Below are positions 24,170 to 31,870 of a stretch of 40,760 nucleotides of DNA, in pieces. Below the pieces are notes generated by a model. It made no database searches and was not told where the DNA came from. It worked only from the letters and a program-made list of their open reading frames with translations. The position numbers and the translations under genes were made by a program. Origin of the DNA: Ramlibacter sp. GTDB lineage: Bacteria > Pseudomonadota > Gammaproteobacteria > Burkholderiales > Burkholderiaceae_C. Each line of letters begins with the position of its first letter. Within the stretch, counting starts at the first letter, position 1. The DNA lies in the NCBI RefSeq assembly GCF_029866045.1, contig NZ_JARXAB010000013.1, positions 1 through 40,760 on the forward strand, given 5' to 3'.

Positions 24170-24886
24170 ATGAAGAAGCCCCGCGTTCTGATCGTTGAAG
24201 ACGAGTCCGCGATCGCCGAACTGATTGCGGTGAATCTGCGCCACAACGGCTTTGAGCCCGTCTGGGCCGAAGATGGTGCAGGCGCCCAGCGCGAACTTGA
24301 CGCCGTCTTGCCCGACGTTATTTTGCTCGACTGGATGCTCCCAGGCCAAAACGGACTGACCCTGGCTCGTAAGTGGCGCTCTGACGCCCGAACCAAGTCG
24401 GTCCCCATCCTGATGCTCACCGCCCGCGGTGACGAGCCGGACAAAATCTCGGGGCTGGATGCCGGTGCCGACGACTACATCACCAAGCCCTTTTCGACCC
24501 AGGAGCTGATGGCGCGCATCCGCGCTGTGCTGCGGCGACGCGCGCCCGAGCAGGCCGGTGAGGCAGTGACCATCGGCGATCTGAACCTGGACCCGGTGAC
24601 GCACCGTGTCAGCTGGCAAGGCACCCCCCTCAAGCTGGGCCCGACCGAGTTCAAATTGCTCAACTTCCTCATGCGGCACCCGGAGCGGGTGCACAGCCGC
24701 GCCCAGTTGCTGGACAAGGTTTGGGGAGACCATGTGTTTATCGAAGAGCGCACGGTCGATGTTCACGTCAAGCGGCTGCGTGAAGCCCTGGGCATGGCTG
24801 GCGCGCTGGTCGAGACGGTTCGCGGCGTGGGTTACCGACTGACGTCAGAGCCGCACCTGCAGCAGTTGGCCGTGCGGGAGACCTGA
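24170..24886 (+). CDS. phoB: Phosphate response regulator PhoB
   Basis: PhoB is the DNA-binding response regulator that recognises Pho boxes. The 238-residue protein has a receiver domain with acidic pocket E10/D11, phosphoacceptor D54 (LLDWMLPG) and the YITKPFS lysine loop. An OmpR/PhoB winged-helix domain follows (GPTEFKLLNFLMRHPERVHSR and RTVDVHVKRLREAL, the recognition helix). ATG 24170 is chosen because it gives the standard MKKPRVLIVEDE start; the longer frame overlaps phoU. It is the likely factor for the candidate sites reported in this window. Confidence 0.96.
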   Translation: MKKPRVLIVEDESAIAELIAVNLRHNGFEPVWAEDGAGAQRELDAVLPDVILLDWMLPGQNGLTLARKWRSDARTKSVPILMLTARGDEPDKISGLDAGADDYITKPFSTQELMARIRAVLRRRAPEQAGEAVTIGDLNLDPVTHRVSWQGTPLKLGPTEFKLLNFLMRHPERVHSRAQLLDKVWGDHVFIEERTVDVHVKRLREALGMAGALVETVRGVGYRLTSEPHLQQLAVRET

Positions 24887-24905
24887 GCGCAAAGCCCGGA
24901 TTCCG

Positions 24906-26270
24906 ATGGCGGTTCGAATCGTTGTGCTCCTGGCCTTCCTGGTGGTGGGCACTGTCGCTGGCTGGAGCTTGGGCGGTTCTACGGGCGGCATTGTGGGCGC
25001 TTGGGTTGCCGCCTTGCTTTGGCTGACGGTGGAATTGGTGCTGGGGGCGAGGGTGCTGCGCTGGCTGCGCGGGTCGGACGTTTTGGGCGACCCTCCGGAG
25101 CTGACAGGCCTGTGGGGTGAGATGGTGGACCGGGTGCGCCGCCTGCTCCGCGCACGCGACCAGCAGGTCACCGAGGCGCGCCAGCGCATGCAGTACTTCC
25201 TGGAGGCCATTCAGGCCTCTCCCAACGGCGTGACCTTGCTGGACGAGATCAACCGCATCACTTGGTGCAACCAGACCGCGGCCAGTCATTTCGGGTTTGA
25301 TGCGCAGCGTGACCAGTTGCAACTGGTAGGCAATCTGGTGCGCGACCCTGACTTCACCGCTTACCTGTCGGAGGGTGACTTCTCGCGCGAGGTGGTGATC
25401 AACGGCCGCGGCGCATCAGCCGGTCGCGTGGCGCGGGTGTCCGCCCAGGTTCACCCCTACGGCGAAGGCCAGAAGCTGCTGTTGTCACGTGACGTGACCG
25501 CCCTCGAGCAGGCCGACACCATGCGGCGTGATTTCGTCGCCAACGTCTCGCACGAGATCCGCACGCCGCTGACCGTGCTCAATGGCTTCGTCGAGACCCT
25601 GCAGAACTTGCCGCTCGACGAGGCTGACCGTAGCCGCTATCTGGGGCTCATGGCCCAGCAGGCGCAGCGCATGCAGGCCCTGGTGAACGACCTGCTCACC
25701 CTCTCGCGCCTCGAGGGCAGCCCCTTGCCCGGCGGGGGGGAATGGGTTTCTCTGGCCGGGCTGATGGCGCAGTGCGAGGAGGAAGTCCGCGGGCTGGCCT
25801 CGGCCCTGGGCAAGGAGATCACCCTGCGCTGTGAGCCCGCGCCCGCCGTCGAACTTTCTGGCGTCAGCTCTGAGGTGCTGAGCGCCATGAGCAATTTGGC
25901 CTCCAACGCCGTTCGCTACACCCCTTCGGGGGGGGCGGTCGACTTCGGCTGGCGCGAGCGGGGCGACGGCCGGCTCGCGTTCGTCGTCTATGACACCGGC
26001 CCGGGCATCGCTCCCGAGCACCTGTCCCGCCTGACCGAGCGCTTTTATCGGGTCGACCGCAGCCGCTCGCGCGAGACCGGGGGCACTGGCCTGGGCCTGG
26101 CTATCGTCAAGCATGTGGTGCAGCGCCACGGCGGCGAACTGCAAATTGAGAGCCGCTTGGGCCAGGGCTCGAACTTTTCTTTCTGGCTGCCCGCCGGCCG
26201 GTTCAGGGCTGTGGCGGCAGCGTCCGCCGAAGTGCCCGTTTTAGAAGCAGCAGAAACGCTGCAGTCGTGA
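24906..26270 (+). CDS. phoR: Phosphate sensor histidine kinase PhoR
   Basis: PhoR phosphorylates PhoB when phosphate is scarce. The 454-residue protein has two N-terminal membrane helices with almost no periplasmic loop (about 4-50), a PAS domain (about 95-200), the H-box FVANVSHEIRTPL with phosphoacceptor H216, and the ATPase domain with SNLASNAVRYTP, DTGPGIAP and GGTGLGLAIVKHV. The short loop fits sensing through Pst/PhoU and not through a periplasmic ligand. Its 3' end overlaps the convergent MATE gene by 68 bp. Confidence 0.96.
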   Translation: MAVRIVVLLAFLVVGTVAGWSLGGSTGGIVGAWVAALLWLTVELVLGARVLRWLRGSDVLGDPPELTGLWGEMVDRVRRLLRARDQQVTEARQRMQYFLEAIQASPNGVTLLDEINRITWCNQTAASHFGFDAQRDQLQLVGNLVRDPDFTAYLSEGDFSREVVINGRGASAGRVARVSAQVHPYGEGQKLLLSRDVTALEQADTMRRDFVANVSHEIRTPLTVLNGFVETLQNLPLDEADRSRYLGLMAQQAQRMQALVNDLLTLSRLEGSPLPGGGEWVSLAGLMAQCEEEVRGLASALGKEITLRCEPAPAVELSGVSSEVLSAMSNLASNAVRYTPSGGAVDFGWRERGDGRLAFVVYDTGPGIAPEHLSRLTERFYRVDRSRSRETGGTGLGLAIVKHVVQRHGGELQIESRLGQGSNFSFWLPAGRFRAVAAASAEVPVLEAAETLQS

Positions 26271-27579
26271 GCGCCAGCGCCAGGGCGCCTGTGCCCCAAA
26301 AGGCTGCCGGCGTCTGCAAACCACCGGTGGCACCCGGTCCGGTGTACGCCAGCCAGTAGCCGCCGCCCAGACCCACGCCCCACAGCATCAGGCAGTACAC
26401 CACCAGGCTGGCGGTGGCCACGCCGAAGCTGCGCAAGACAAACACGCTGACCGCTTGTAGCGCGTCAAAAAGGTGGTAGACCGCCACCCAGGGCAGCAGC
26501 GCCGCTGCCGCAGCCACCACCTGCAGGTTGGCGCCGGCAAAGAGACGCGCCAGAAACCCATGAAAGGCCAGCACCGCCCCGCCCATCGCCAAGGCGCAGG
26601 CCAGTGTCAGCGCAAACCCCAGCCTCATGGCCAGCCGCGCCTGCTGCGGTTGCTGCGCGCCCAGCCAGTAGCTCACCCTTGCGCTGGCGGCAATGCCGAA
26701 TGCCAGCGGCGTCATGTACAGCAGCGCGGTCATGCTCGCGGCGATCTGGTGGCTGGCCGCCGCCACCGTGCCCAGACGGGCGATGAACAGTGCCATCAGG
26801 GTGAAGGAGGTCACCTCGACCATGATCGACAGCCCGGTGGGCAGCCCCAGGCGGGCGAAGCCGCGAAGGGTGGGCCCGTGCGGTGGCTCGGGCCGGCGCC
26901 AGAGTTGGTAAGGCCGGTACAGCGCCTGCTGCCGCAGCATCCACACCGCCAGGCCCAGCATCGTCCAGTTCACGATCACCGTGCTCCAGGCGCAGCCGGC
27001 CAGCCCCAGGGCGGGTAGGGGCCCTGCGCCGAAGACCAGGAGCATCGCCAGCGGTACCTTGAGGAAGAGGGAACCGATCTGGATCCAGGTGACCAGTCGC
27101 GGCTTGCCCAGGCTTTGGTTCAGCGTGCTGTAGAGGCGGAACAGCAAGGTGGCCGGCAAGGCGCAGGCGAGCAGGGCCAGGTAGTGCCGCACATCGTCCT
27201 GCAGCGCGGCAGGCACCTCGGTGACCGCAAGCAGGGGGCCCGGTACCAGGAGCAGCACCATGCCGACGGCGCTCGCCACCGCCGCCACATAGAGGCTCTG
27301 GCGTACTGAGAATCCGAGCTCGTCCTGGCGGCCAGCCCCACGCAGCTCGGCCCAGATGGGCAGTTGCGCTTGCAGCACGCCCATGAGTGCCACGAAGATG
27401 GAGACGTAGACCGCTGAACCTACCGAGAGCGCAGCCAGCGCTTCGCCGGAGTGCCGGGCGGCGACAAAGGTGTCGGCCAGACCGAAGGCCATGACCGCCA
27501 CCTGGCCCACGTACACCGCGCCGGCATGGCGGGCTATCGCGCCCAACTCGGCGCGCTGATGGGTGGCCGCGGCACTCAT
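26203..27579 (-). CDS. MATE-family efflux transporter
   Basis: The 458-residue protein has about 12 hydrophobic segments in two similar halves, as expected for the multidrug and toxin extrusion family: VYVGQVAVMAFGLADTFVAAR in helix 1-2 and GLPTGLSIMVEVTSFTLMALFIARLG at the start of the second half. Family members export cationic drugs or other small compounds using Na+ or H+ gradients; the substrate here is unknown. The ATG at 27579 overlaps the stop of the upstream membrane glycosyltransferase (ATGA), so the pair is translationally coupled. The last 68 bp overlap the 3' end of phoR on the other strand. Confidence 0.88.
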   Translation of the reverse strand: MSAAATHQRAELGAIARHAGAVYVGQVAVMAFGLADTFVAARHSGEALAALSVGSAVYVSIFVALMGVLQAQLPIWAELRGAGRQDELGFSVRQSLYVAAVASAVGMVLLLVPGPLLAVTEVPAALQDDVRHYLALLACALPATLLFRLYSTLNQSLGKPRLVTWIQIGSLFLKVPLAMLLVFGAGPLPALGLAGCAWSTVIVNWTMLGLAVWMLRQQALYRPYQLWRRPEPPHGPTLRGFARLGLPTGLSIMVEVTSFTLMALFIARLGTVAAASHQIAASMTALLYMTPLAFGIAASARVSYWLGAQQPQQARLAMRLGFALTLACALAMGGAVLAFHGFLARLFAGANLQVVAAAAALLPWVAVYHLFDALQAVSVFVLRSFGVATASLVVYCLMLWGVGLGGGYWLAYTGPGATGGLQTPAAFWGTGALALALTTAAFLLLLKRALRRTLPPQP

Positions 27580-29417
27580 TGCCGCTCCCGCCGATAGACC
27601 AGCAACTGGTCCTTGGCGTCTGCTGGGCGGCGCACGGTCGCAACCAGCCGCCAGACCGGGCGTGTGCCCTCGGTGGATGACGCGTTGATCGCACGGGCCT
27701 GCACCCGCCAGGGGCATCGCGGGCCGGCCGCTGGGGTCTGGGCGATGGCTTCAGGTGCTGCAGCAGAGGCGGAAGTCTCGTCAGGGCCTGGGGCGTCCGT
27801 GGCGCTGCCAACCCGCACCAGATCCAAGGCTGCATGGTGACGCAGCGCGGCGATATGGCCGGTGCTCAGGCCCACCACCTCCACGCAGCCTGGCCCGGTG
27901 ATCGCGCGCTGCACGCCTGCCACCATGGGACGGTAGCTGCGGGCGTAGTCCAGGGCCGGCAGCCACAGGGTCATCAGCAGCAGCCAGCACAGGGCCGCGC
28001 CTCCGGCGGGCAGCACCAGGCTTTTCCAGAGGGCGGCTCGGTGGCGTCCTGCGCGCCAATGCACCAGCCAGAACCAGGCGGCGGTGGCTGCAAGTGCAGC
28101 CAGAAAGGCCGGCCACGAAAAGGCATGGCTGAAGCCTGGCGCCAGACGAGCCACATTGGCGGCTGGCGCGCGCGGCACCCCGGTCTCCAGCGAGAGCCAC
28201 ACCGCCCAGATGATCAGGGCGCCGCCGCTGAAAAACAGCAGGGTGAACCAGTCGATCAGGGCCGACACCGAGCGGCGCAGGGTCGGCAGGGTAAAGGCCG
28301 CCAGCGCCGCCAGCGCCGGCAGGGCCAGCAGCAGGGAGCGGTCGGGCGTGGCGGTTGACAGGGCCGAGACCAGGGGCAGGCCGGCGCACCACAGGGGTAG
28401 CATCAGGTGACGGCTCGACAGCTGTCTGCGCCAGCGCCAAGCCGCCCAGAGCGCCAGCGGGCCCACCGGCCAGGTGAACCACAGCAGCAGGCGGGCAGCG
28501 CTGCCCAGGCCCAACTCGGCACCGAGTCGCCACTGCCACAGTCCGAGCGCTGTGGCCAGGACAGCCACGCCCAGGGCTGCCGCGAGGACGAGCGCCGCCT
28601 TGCGCCGGGCGGCCTGCGGTCCGCCCGTGTCGTTCGCGTCGTCCGGCGCGTCGAAGCTGCGCCGCAGGGTGCCGCCGCCGCTGCGGCTGCCGCGTGCGTC
28701 CAGCTGCCAGGCCAGGGCGCCGCCCAGGGCCAGCAACAGGGCCAGCATCGGTGCGCCGCTCAGGGCTAGGCCTGCCAGACCCAGGGCCAGACCCAGCGGT
28801 CCTCGAAGGCGTCGCAGCAGAGCTTGGCCGTCGGCCGCCCGGGCCTCGGCGGCCAGGCCGTAGAAGGTGAGGGCGGCGAAGGCCAGTTGTGCCAGTGAGG
28901 GCGTTGTCTCGTGAGAGAACTGGGCCAGGCCCAGACAGGCGATCAGCCCCAGCAGGCCGGCGTCTGCCAGGGCGCAGGCGTAGTCGCGCGGATCGGCCTC
29001 GCCGCCAAAGGCAAAGGCCACCGGCTGCGCGCGTGGGCTGCGGGCCAGGTGGTAGACCGCGTACCAAGTCGAGGCCAGGGTGAGCCCCAAAAGGGCCATG
29101 AAGGGCAGGCGTACCGCCATTTCGGGTGAGAGCCACCCCAGGGCGTCACTGAACAGGCGGATGGCTGCCGCTCCCAGCCAGTAGGGGATCAGGGCGTCGA
29201 ACTCCGGGGCCTGCCCCAGCAAGGTGGGCTGCCACCAGGTGCTGGCGCCCCGGGCGATTTCGGCCATGACGCCGAAGCCTTGCATGTCGGCGTTGCGCCA
29301 GGGGTCGCGCCCCAGGAACCCGGGCAGCACATAGACCAGGCAGAACAGCCATAAGGCTGCGCGCGGCAAGCGGCGCACTGCGCTCTGGGCCACGATCGCT
29401 GGGGTGGGCGGGTTCAC
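27576..29417 (-). CDS. ArnT-like GT-C membrane glycosyltransferase family protein
   Basis: The 613-residue protein has about 10-12 hydrophobic segments and a soluble C-terminal tail. The first loop, GRDPWRNADMQGF with a following WWQPTLLGQAPEFDALIPYWLG, matches the catalytic-loop region of GT-C enzymes related to ArnT/PMT, which move sugars from polyprenyl-phosphate carriers to lipids or proteins. The acceptor and donor cannot be told. The start is a GTG at 29417 with no strong ribosome site, so a start slightly downstream is possible. It is coupled to the MATE gene by an ATGA overlap, which suggests a shared process. Confidence 0.72.
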   Translation of the reverse strand: MNPPTPAIVAQSAVRRLPRAALWLFCLVYVLPGFLGRDPWRNADMQGFGVMAEIARGASTWWQPTLLGQAPEFDALIPYWLGAAAIRLFSDALGWLSPEMAVRLPFMALLGLTLASTWYAVYHLARSPRAQPVAFAFGGEADPRDYACALADAGLLGLIACLGLAQFSHETTPSLAQLAFAALTFYGLAAEARAADGQALLRRLRGPLGLALGLAGLALSGAPMLALLLALGGALAWQLDARGSRSGGGTLRRSFDAPDDANDTGGPQAARRKAALVLAAALGVAVLATALGLWQWRLGAELGLGSAARLLLWFTWPVGPLALWAAWRWRRQLSSRHLMLPLWCAGLPLVSALSTATPDRSLLLALPALAALAAFTLPTLRRSVSALIDWFTLLFFSGGALIIWAVWLSLETGVPRAPAANVARLAPGFSHAFSWPAFLAALAATAAWFWLVHWRAGRHRAALWKSLVLPAGGAALCWLLLMTLWLPALDYARSYRPMVAGVQRAITGPGCVEVVGLSTGHIAALRHHAALDLVRVGSATDAPGPDETSASAAAPEAIAQTPAAGPRCPWRVQARAINASSTEGTRPVWRLVATVRRPADAKDQLLVYRRERQ

Positions 29418-29533
29418 TGGCGGATTATCGAATGGGAGCGGGAGCGTTCGAGGTCACCTGCGCGTCCCAGCCCTGTGCTTGCCGCAAGGCCGGCGGCGCT
29501 GTGTGGAGCCCAGGTGCCTGCCACCGGCAAGAC

Positions 29534-29565
29534 AAAGGGCAGCGCGGTTGCCCGGGCTGCCCTTT
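29534..29565 (-). terminator. Hairpin terminator after rpmE2
   Basis: AAAGGGCAGC and GCTGCCCTTT form a perfect 10-bp stem with a 12-nt loop, 26 bp after the rpmE2 stop, followed on the minus strand by GTCTTG. The U-tract is weak but the stem is strong. Confidence 0.6.
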
Positions 29566-29590
29566 GGCGGAAAGCGAACGCTGGGCGTGA

Positions 29591-29848
29591 TTACTTGGCC
29601 AGCGCAGACTTGCCGAACTTGTTGCGGAAGCGCTCGACGCGGCCGCCCATGTTGTCGACGGACTTTTGCGTGCCGGTGTAGAAGGGATGCGACTCGCTGG
29701 AGGTGTCCAGCTTGAACAGGGGGTAGCTCTTGCCTTCGTGCTCGGCGGTCTCCTTGGCGGGAACGCAGGAGCGGGTCACGAACTTGAAACCGTTGGACAG
29801 GTCCACGAAGAGCACTTCGCGGTAGTCGGGGTGAATGCCATCTTTCAT
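29591..29848 (-). CDS. rpmE2: 50S ribosomal protein L31 type B
   Basis: The 85-residue protein has the type B L31 sequence: [34 protein letters not shown] and [11 protein letters not shown]. It lacks the CxxC zinc motif of type A L31 and is the zinc-independent form, which in several bacteria replaces the zinc form when zinc is low. AGGA lies 7 nt before the ATG and a perfect TATAAT -10 lies upstream. It is downstream of rho on the same strand, a common pairing in betaproteobacteria. Confidence 0.96.
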   Translation of the reverse strand: MKDGIHPDYREVLFVDLSNGFKFVTRSCVPAKETAEHEGKSYPLFKLDTSSESHPFYTGTQKSVDNMGGRVERFRNKFGKSALAK

Positions 29849-29917
29849 GAGAATTCCTCGTCAGGTGCGGTAGCCGGCTCGGGCCCAATGCCCAGGCTAC
29901 TTTCCGCAAAACCCGCA

Positions 29918-29923
29918 ATTATA
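29918..29923 (-). promoter_or_regulatory. Likely -10 element of rpmE2
   Basis: A perfect TATAAT on the minus strand lies about 70 bp before the rpmE2 start. The best -35 candidates are TTAAAG (19-bp spacer) or GACTCA (about 16-bp spacer); neither is strong. Confidence 0.5.
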
Positions 29924-29966
29924 GGTGTGCGGGAGAGTGAGTCTTTAAGTATGCAGGGCCGCGCGC

Positions 29967-31232
29967 TTATCCGCCCCGGCGCATCATGTCGAAGAACTCG
30001 ACGTTGGTCTTGGTTCCCTTCATCGACTTGAGCACCATTTCCATCGCCTCGATCTCGTCCATGTTGTACATGAACTGGCGCAGGATGCGGGTCTTTTGCA
30101 GCACCTCAGGCGCTAGCAGCAACTCCTCGCGGCGGGTGCCCGAGCGATTGAGCTGAATGGAGGGGAACACGCGCTTTTCATAAAGGCGCCTGTCCAGGTG
30201 GATTTCGCAGTTGCCGGTGCCCTTGAATTCTTCAAAGATCACTTCGTCCATGCGCGAACCGGTATCGATCAGCGCGGTGGCAATGATGGTCAAAGAGCCC
30301 CCTTCTTCCACATTGCGGGCTGCGCCCAGGAAGCGCTTGGGGCGTTGCAGGGCATTGGAGTCCACGCCACCGGTCAGCACCTTGCCGGAAGAGGGCACCA
30401 CGTTGTTGTAGGCGCGGGCCAGGCGGGTGATGGAGTCCAGCAGGATGACCACGTCTTTTTTGAGTTCGACCAGGCGCTTGGCGCGCTCGATCACCATCTC
30501 GGCCACGTGCACGTGGCGGGCGGCGGGTTCGTCAAAAGTGGAGGCAATCACCTCGGCCTTCACCGAGCGCTGCATGTCGGTCACTTCCTCGGGCCGCTCG
30601 TCGACGAGCAGCACCATCATGTAGCTGTCGGGGAAGTTGGAGGAGATGGCGTGGGCGATGCTTTGCATCATCACCGTCTTGCCGGACTTCGGCGGCGCGA
30701 CGATCAGCGCGCGCTGGCCCTTGCCGATGGGGGCAATGATGTCGATCACACGGCCGGTGATGTTTTCCTCGCCCTTGAGGCTCTCGCGCTCGAGCCGCAT
30801 TTGCTCTTTGGGGAACAGCGGGGTGAGGTTCTCGAACATCACCTTGTGCTTGTTCTGCTCGGGCGGGCCGCCATTGACCGCGTCGAGCTTGGTGAGTGCG
30901 AAGTAGCGCTCGCCATCCTTGGGAATGCGCACCTCGCCCTCGATCATGTCGCCGGTGTGCAGGTTGAAGCGCCTCACCTGGCTGGGAGAGATGTAGATGT
31001 CGTCGGTGCTGGCGGTGTAGCTGGTGTCCGGGCTGCGCAGGAAGCCGAAGCCGTCGGGCAAGATTTCGAGCACGCCGTCGGCAAAAACCTGCTCGCCGGC
31101 CTTGGCGCGCTTCTTGATGATGGCGAACATCAGCTCCTGCTTGCGCATCCGGCCGGTGTTCTCGATCTCGAGCTCCTCGGCCTGCTTGAGGACTTCGGAA
31201 ACGTGCAGTGCCTTGAGTTCGTTGAGGTGCAT
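29967..31232 (-). CDS. rho: Transcription termination factor Rho
   Basis: Rho is the hexameric RNA-dependent ATPase that ends many transcripts. The 421-residue protein has the N-terminal helix bundle ([21 protein letters not shown]), the RNA-binding OSB fold ([13 protein letters not shown]), the Q-loop/Walker [16 protein letters not shown], Walker [18 protein letters not shown] and the R-loop region [14 protein letters not shown]. It has no long N-terminal insertion. GAGG lies about 9 nt before ATG. The leader is about 145 nt if the TATAAT at 31384-31389 is used; such leaders often allow self-control. Confidence 0.97.
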   Translation of the reverse strand: MHLNELKALHVSEVLKQAEELEIENTGRMRKQELMFAIIKKRAKAGEQVFADGVLEILPDGFGFLRSPDTSYTASTDDIYISPSQVRRFNLHTGDMIEGEVRIPKDGERYFALTKLDAVNGGPPEQNKHKVMFENLTPLFPKEQMRLERESLKGEENITGRVIDIIAPIGKGQRALIVAPPKSGKTVMMQSIAHAISSNFPDSYMMVLLVDERPEEVTDMQRSVKAEVIASTFDEPAARHVHVAEMVIERAKRLVELKKDVVILLDSITRLARAYNNVVPSSGKVLTGGVDSNALQRPKRFLGAARNVEEGGSLTIIATALIDTGSRMDEVIFEEFKGTGNCEIHLDRRLYEKRVFPSIQLNRSGTRREELLLAPEVLQKTRILRQFMYNMDEIEAMEMVLKSMKGTKTNVEFFDMMRRGG

Positions 31233-31383
31233 GGCAGTTGGCCTCGTGGAGACGCCCTGGAGGGGGCGTTCTGCTGGTGGGGAAACGGGGGGAAGGGACC
31301 TTGGCGGACCTGGCGGTGTCGCCGGAAACCGGGCTGCGGTCTTTTCGGAAGGGCCGGGCTTGAGGGTGCCCGGCGGTCAGCGC

Positions 31384-31389
31384 ATTATA
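31384..31389 (-). promoter_or_regulatory. Likely -10 element of rho, next to the trxA terminator
   Basis: A perfect TATAAT on the minus strand follows the trxA terminator by 6 bp. The -35 region would lie inside the terminator hairpin, where no good hexamer is seen. Confidence 0.45.
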
Positions 31390-31395
31390 TGTATG

Positions 31396-31422
31396 AAAAA
31401 AGGGCCCGCGAGGGGCCCTTTT
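31396..31422 (-). terminator. Strong intrinsic terminator of trxA
   Basis: AAAAGGGCCC (31398-31407) and GGGCCCTTTT (31413-31422) form a 10-bp stem with a 5-nt loop, followed on the minus strand by a run of six T. It starts about 12 bp after the trxA stop and ends trxA before rho. Confidence 0.9.
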
Positions 31423-31434
31423 GAGGGGGGAGGC

Positions 31435-31767
31435 TCAGGCCAGTTGTTGGTCGATGAAAGCGGTGAGTTGTGCCTTGCTCAATGCTCCCACCTTGGTGGC
31501 GGCCAATTCGCCGCCTTTGAACAGCATCAGGGTCGGGATGCCGCGGATGCCGAACTTGGCCGGCACATCGCGGTTTTCGTCGACGTTCATTTTGGCGACC
31601 GTGAGCTTGCCCTGGTAGGCGGAGGAGACTTCGTCGAGGATGGGCGCGATCATCTTGCACGGGCCGCACCACTCGGCCCAGTAGTCGACCAGAACCGGGG
31701 TGCTGGACTGAAGGACGTCGGCTTCGAACGATGCGTCGGAGATGTGCTTGATCAGGTCGCTGGCCAT
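31435..31767 (-). CDS. trxA: Thioredoxin 1
   Basis: TrxA is the small cytoplasmic disulfide reductase. The 110-residue protein has the active site WCGPC in [11 protein letters not shown], the cis-proline in [11 protein letters not shown] and the usual total length. ATG 31767 has AGGA 8 nt upstream; the longer open frame before it is not thioredoxin-like. It ends at a strong terminator and is followed by rho. Confidence 0.97.
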   Translation of the reverse strand: MASDLIKHISDASFEADVLQSSTPVLVDYWAEWCGPCKMIAPILDEVSSAYQGKLTVAKMNVDENRDVPAKFGIRGIPTLMLFKGGELAATKVGALSKAQLTAFIDQQLA

Positions 31768-31870
31768 GAGAGTAATCCTTGGGGTTCGGTGAGGTCGCCT
31801 GCAGGTAAAGTGCCGGGATTGTGACAGAAACATGGCCTTCACACCGGGGCGGGGCCGCTTGGCAATCTCT

